Shown: positions 4,595-5,881 of the stretch, piece by piece | How positions within the stretch are numbered: the first letter of the stretch is position 1 | Layout of the letters: every line of letters starts with the position of its first letter | Assembly (NCBI GenBank): GCA_014359685.1 | Contig: JACIYY010000385.1 | Location: 1 to 5,881, forward strand | Source of the DNA: Porphyrobacter sp. | GTDB taxonomy: Bacteria; Pseudomonadota; Alphaproteobacteria; Sphingomonadales; Sphingomonadaceae | Direction: 5' to 3' | DNA: 5,881 bases | Made by a program: the position numbers and the translations under genes | The notes under the pieces: model-generated | What the model was told of the DNA's origin: nothing | The model's database searches: none | The model's input: only the letters and a program-made list of their open reading frames with translations

Positions 4595-5697
4595 TGCCGG
4601 CCGCTTCCGGCGAGGTGATCGCGGCGCGCACCGGCGCGGTCGGGCACCTGTCGCTCGACCGTCCGCGCGCGCTCAATGCACTGACCACGAAGATGTGCGA
4701 GGCCATCATCGCCGCTCTGGTACAATGGCGCGGGGCCCATGGCGTCGAGGCGGTGATCATCGACCACGCGCCGACCCGGCCGGGGGCCGAGCGCCCTGCG
4801 CGCGGCTTTTGCGCCGGGGGCGACGTGGCGATGGTGCGCGCATCGGTGCAGGCGGATGGCGGCGCCGCAGGGCGCGCCTTCTTTCACACCGAATACCGGA
4901 TGAACCACCTGCTGTTCACCGCGCCGCAGATCACGGTGGCGTTCATGGACGGGGTGACGATGGGCGGCGGAGTCGGGCTGGCGCTGCCGTGCCGCTACCG
5001 CGTCGCCACCGAGAACACGGTGCTGGCCATGCCCGAAGGGGCGATCGGGCTGTTCCCCGATGTCGGCGCCGGCTGGTACCTGCCGCGCCTGCCCGGCCGC
5101 ATTGGGCAATTCCTCGTCTTGACTGGCGCCCGGCTGGACGGGGCAGAGTGCCTGTGGGCCGGGTTTGCCACCCATTACCTGCCGGCCGACCGGATCGAGG
5201 AGGCGAAGGCTGCGATCGCGCGCGAGCCCCGGGCGGTGGAGGCGGTGCTGGATGCGCTGGCGGTCGAACCATCGCCCGCACGGCTGGCCGGCAATGCCGA
5301 GGCGATCGACCGGCTGTTCGTCTCAGACCGGCTGGAAGACATTCTGGCGGCGCTCCGCAGCGATGGCGGGGCATGGGCGGCCAGCGAGCTGGCGGCGGTG
5401 ACCGCCAAGTGCCCGACCACCGCCAAGGTCACGCTGCGGCTGCTGGCGCAGCGCCGACCCGACTTCGCCGCCGAGATGGCGCTGGAATATGCCATCGCCT
5501 GCCGGATGATCCTGCGCCACGATTTCCTTGACGGCGTGCGCGCGGTGCTGATCGACAAGGACCACGCGCCCCGCTGGGACCCCGCCACGCCCGAGGGGGT
5601 GACCGAAGCGATGCTGGACGCGATCTTTGCCCCGTTGCCCGAGGCCGAGCGATGGACACCGCATCCGGCAGCGGCGGTGGCAGCTAGGCCGGGGTAA
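4594..5697 (+). CDS. 3-hydroxyisobutyryl-CoA hydrolase (enoyl-CoA hydratase/isomerase superfamily)
   Basis: Hydrolyses 3-hydroxyisobutyryl-CoA to free 3-hydroxyisobutyrate and CoA, a cytosolic step of valine degradation (EC 3.1.2.4). 367 residues, as usual for the HIBCH/ECH_2 group and about 100 longer than simple enoyl-CoA hydratases. Landmarks: [12 protein letters not shown] (19-30); GFCAGGDV (71-78) and [12 protein letters not shown] (118-129), forming the oxyanion hole; [18 protein letters not shown] (146-163), with E148 and D156 spaced as the catalytic Glu and Asp of HIBCH; FATHYL (191-196); and the HIBCH-specific C-terminal part [12 protein letters not shown] (273-284) and [20 protein letters not shown] (309-328). 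The start at 4594 has GGAG 8 nt upstream and overlaps the stop of the 27-codon ORF. The frame is open back to 4441, but that part is out of family. The Ala/Pro tail after residue 356 is variable. Plain enoyl-CoA hydratase is unlikely. Confidence 0.92.
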   Translation: MPAASGEVIAARTGAVGHLSLDRPRALNALTTKMCEAIIAALVQWRGAHGVEAVIIDHAPTRPGAERPARGFCAGGDVAMVRASVQADGGAAGRAFFHTEYRMNHLLFTAPQITVAFMDGVTMGGGVGLALPCRYRVATENTVLAMPEGAIGLFPDVGAGWYLPRLPGRIGQFLVLTGARLDGAECLWAGFATHYLPADRIEEAKAAIAREPRAVEAVLDALAVEPSPARLAGNAEAIDRLFVSDRLEDILAALRSDGGAWAASELAAVTAKCPTTAKVTLRLLAQRRPDFAAEMALEYAIACRMILRHDFLDGVRAVLIDKDHAPRWDPATPEGVTEAMLDAIFAPLPEAERWTPHPAAAVAARPG

Positions 5698-5756
5698 AGA
5701 AAAACTCCCCCGCGCGCGGATTGCCTGTGGCGAAGGTTAGGCTAGTTGCACCCGAT

Positions 5757-5881
5757 ATGCCGGCCCTAACCCATCTTCAGCGGCTTGAAGCCGAAAGCAT
5801 TCATATCCTGCGCGAGGTGGTTGCCGAGGTGCAGCGCCCGGTGATGCTCTATTCGGTGGGCAAGGACAGCGCGGTGATGCT
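5757..5881 (+). CDS. cysD: Sulfate adenylyltransferase subunit 2, N-terminal part (runs off window)
   Basis: Small catalytic subunit of ATP sulfurylase, which with the GTPase subunit CysN makes adenosine 5'-phosphosulfate from sulfate and ATP at the start of assimilatory sulfate reduction. Only 41 complete codons are visible. They begin [20 protein letters not shown], the well-conserved CysD start, and reach [15 protein letters not shown], whose SVGKDS (33-38) is the PP-loop ATP-binding motif of the PAPS-reductase/CysD family. The start at 5757 fits family alignments but has no good Shine-Dalgarno. An in-frame GTG at 5727 would add 10 residues. The gap to the hydrolase stop is 59 bp, so it may have its own promoter; I see no clear one. 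Confidence 0.9.
   Translation, partial: MPALTHLQRLEAESIHILREVVAEVQRPVMLYSVGKDSAVM

Noticed and set aside
5690..5712. CGGGG/CCCCG inverted repeat after the hydrolase stop as a terminator
   Set aside because: Only 5 bp with a 13-nt loop and no T-run; not a credible intrinsic terminator.
5727..5756. GTG start for cysD 10 codons upstream
   Set aside because: No Shine-Dalgarno, and the conserved family N-terminus begins around the ATG at 5757; kept only as an alternative.

Overview
The window is GC-rich DNA (very high G+C, with G/C at most third codon positions) from what is most likely an alphaproteobacterium of the Sphingomonadales. This rests on the phytoene synthase end, the sphingomonad-like small lipoproteins, the codon use and a candidate EcfG-type promoter. 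It is inference from gene content, not a proven taxonomic placement.

Left part (1-2116): the 3' two thirds of a phytoene synthase gene (crtB, + strand), probably the edge of a carotenoid cluster that continues to the left. It meets a Bcr/CflA-type MFS drug-efflux transporter gene on the - strand. The two convergent stop codons share the tetranucleotide CTAG. Behind the transporter is a 251-bp gap with a small hairpin and a short coding-like stretch of unknown meaning.

Middle part (2117-3521, - strand): a Dps-type ferritin and a 6-phosphogluconolactonase form a probable two-gene operon (35-bp gap). Its upstream region holds a candidate EcfG-type stress promoter, a 9-bp-stem hairpin and a perfect 18-bp palindrome within an array of TTGGAA half-sites. 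Upstream of these is a tRNA-Gly(CCC) gene with an encoded CCA end.

Right part (3673-5881, + strand): a tightly packed run. It begins with a lipoprotein of unknown function, followed by an I78-family protease-inhibitor lipoprotein starting on a TGATG overlap. A 27-codon small ORF follows, and a 3-hydroxyisobutyryl-CoA hydrolase also starts on a TGATG overlap. The window ends in the first 41 codons of cysD (ATP sulfurylase small subunit).

The gene content is mostly ordinary chromosomal metabolism and stress defence. I see no phage, IS, CRISPR or toxin-antitoxin element. The parts most worth a second look are the palindrome/half-site array and stress-type promoter before dps, the coupled 27-codon ORF, and the pairing of dps with the NADPH-pathway enzyme gene pgl.
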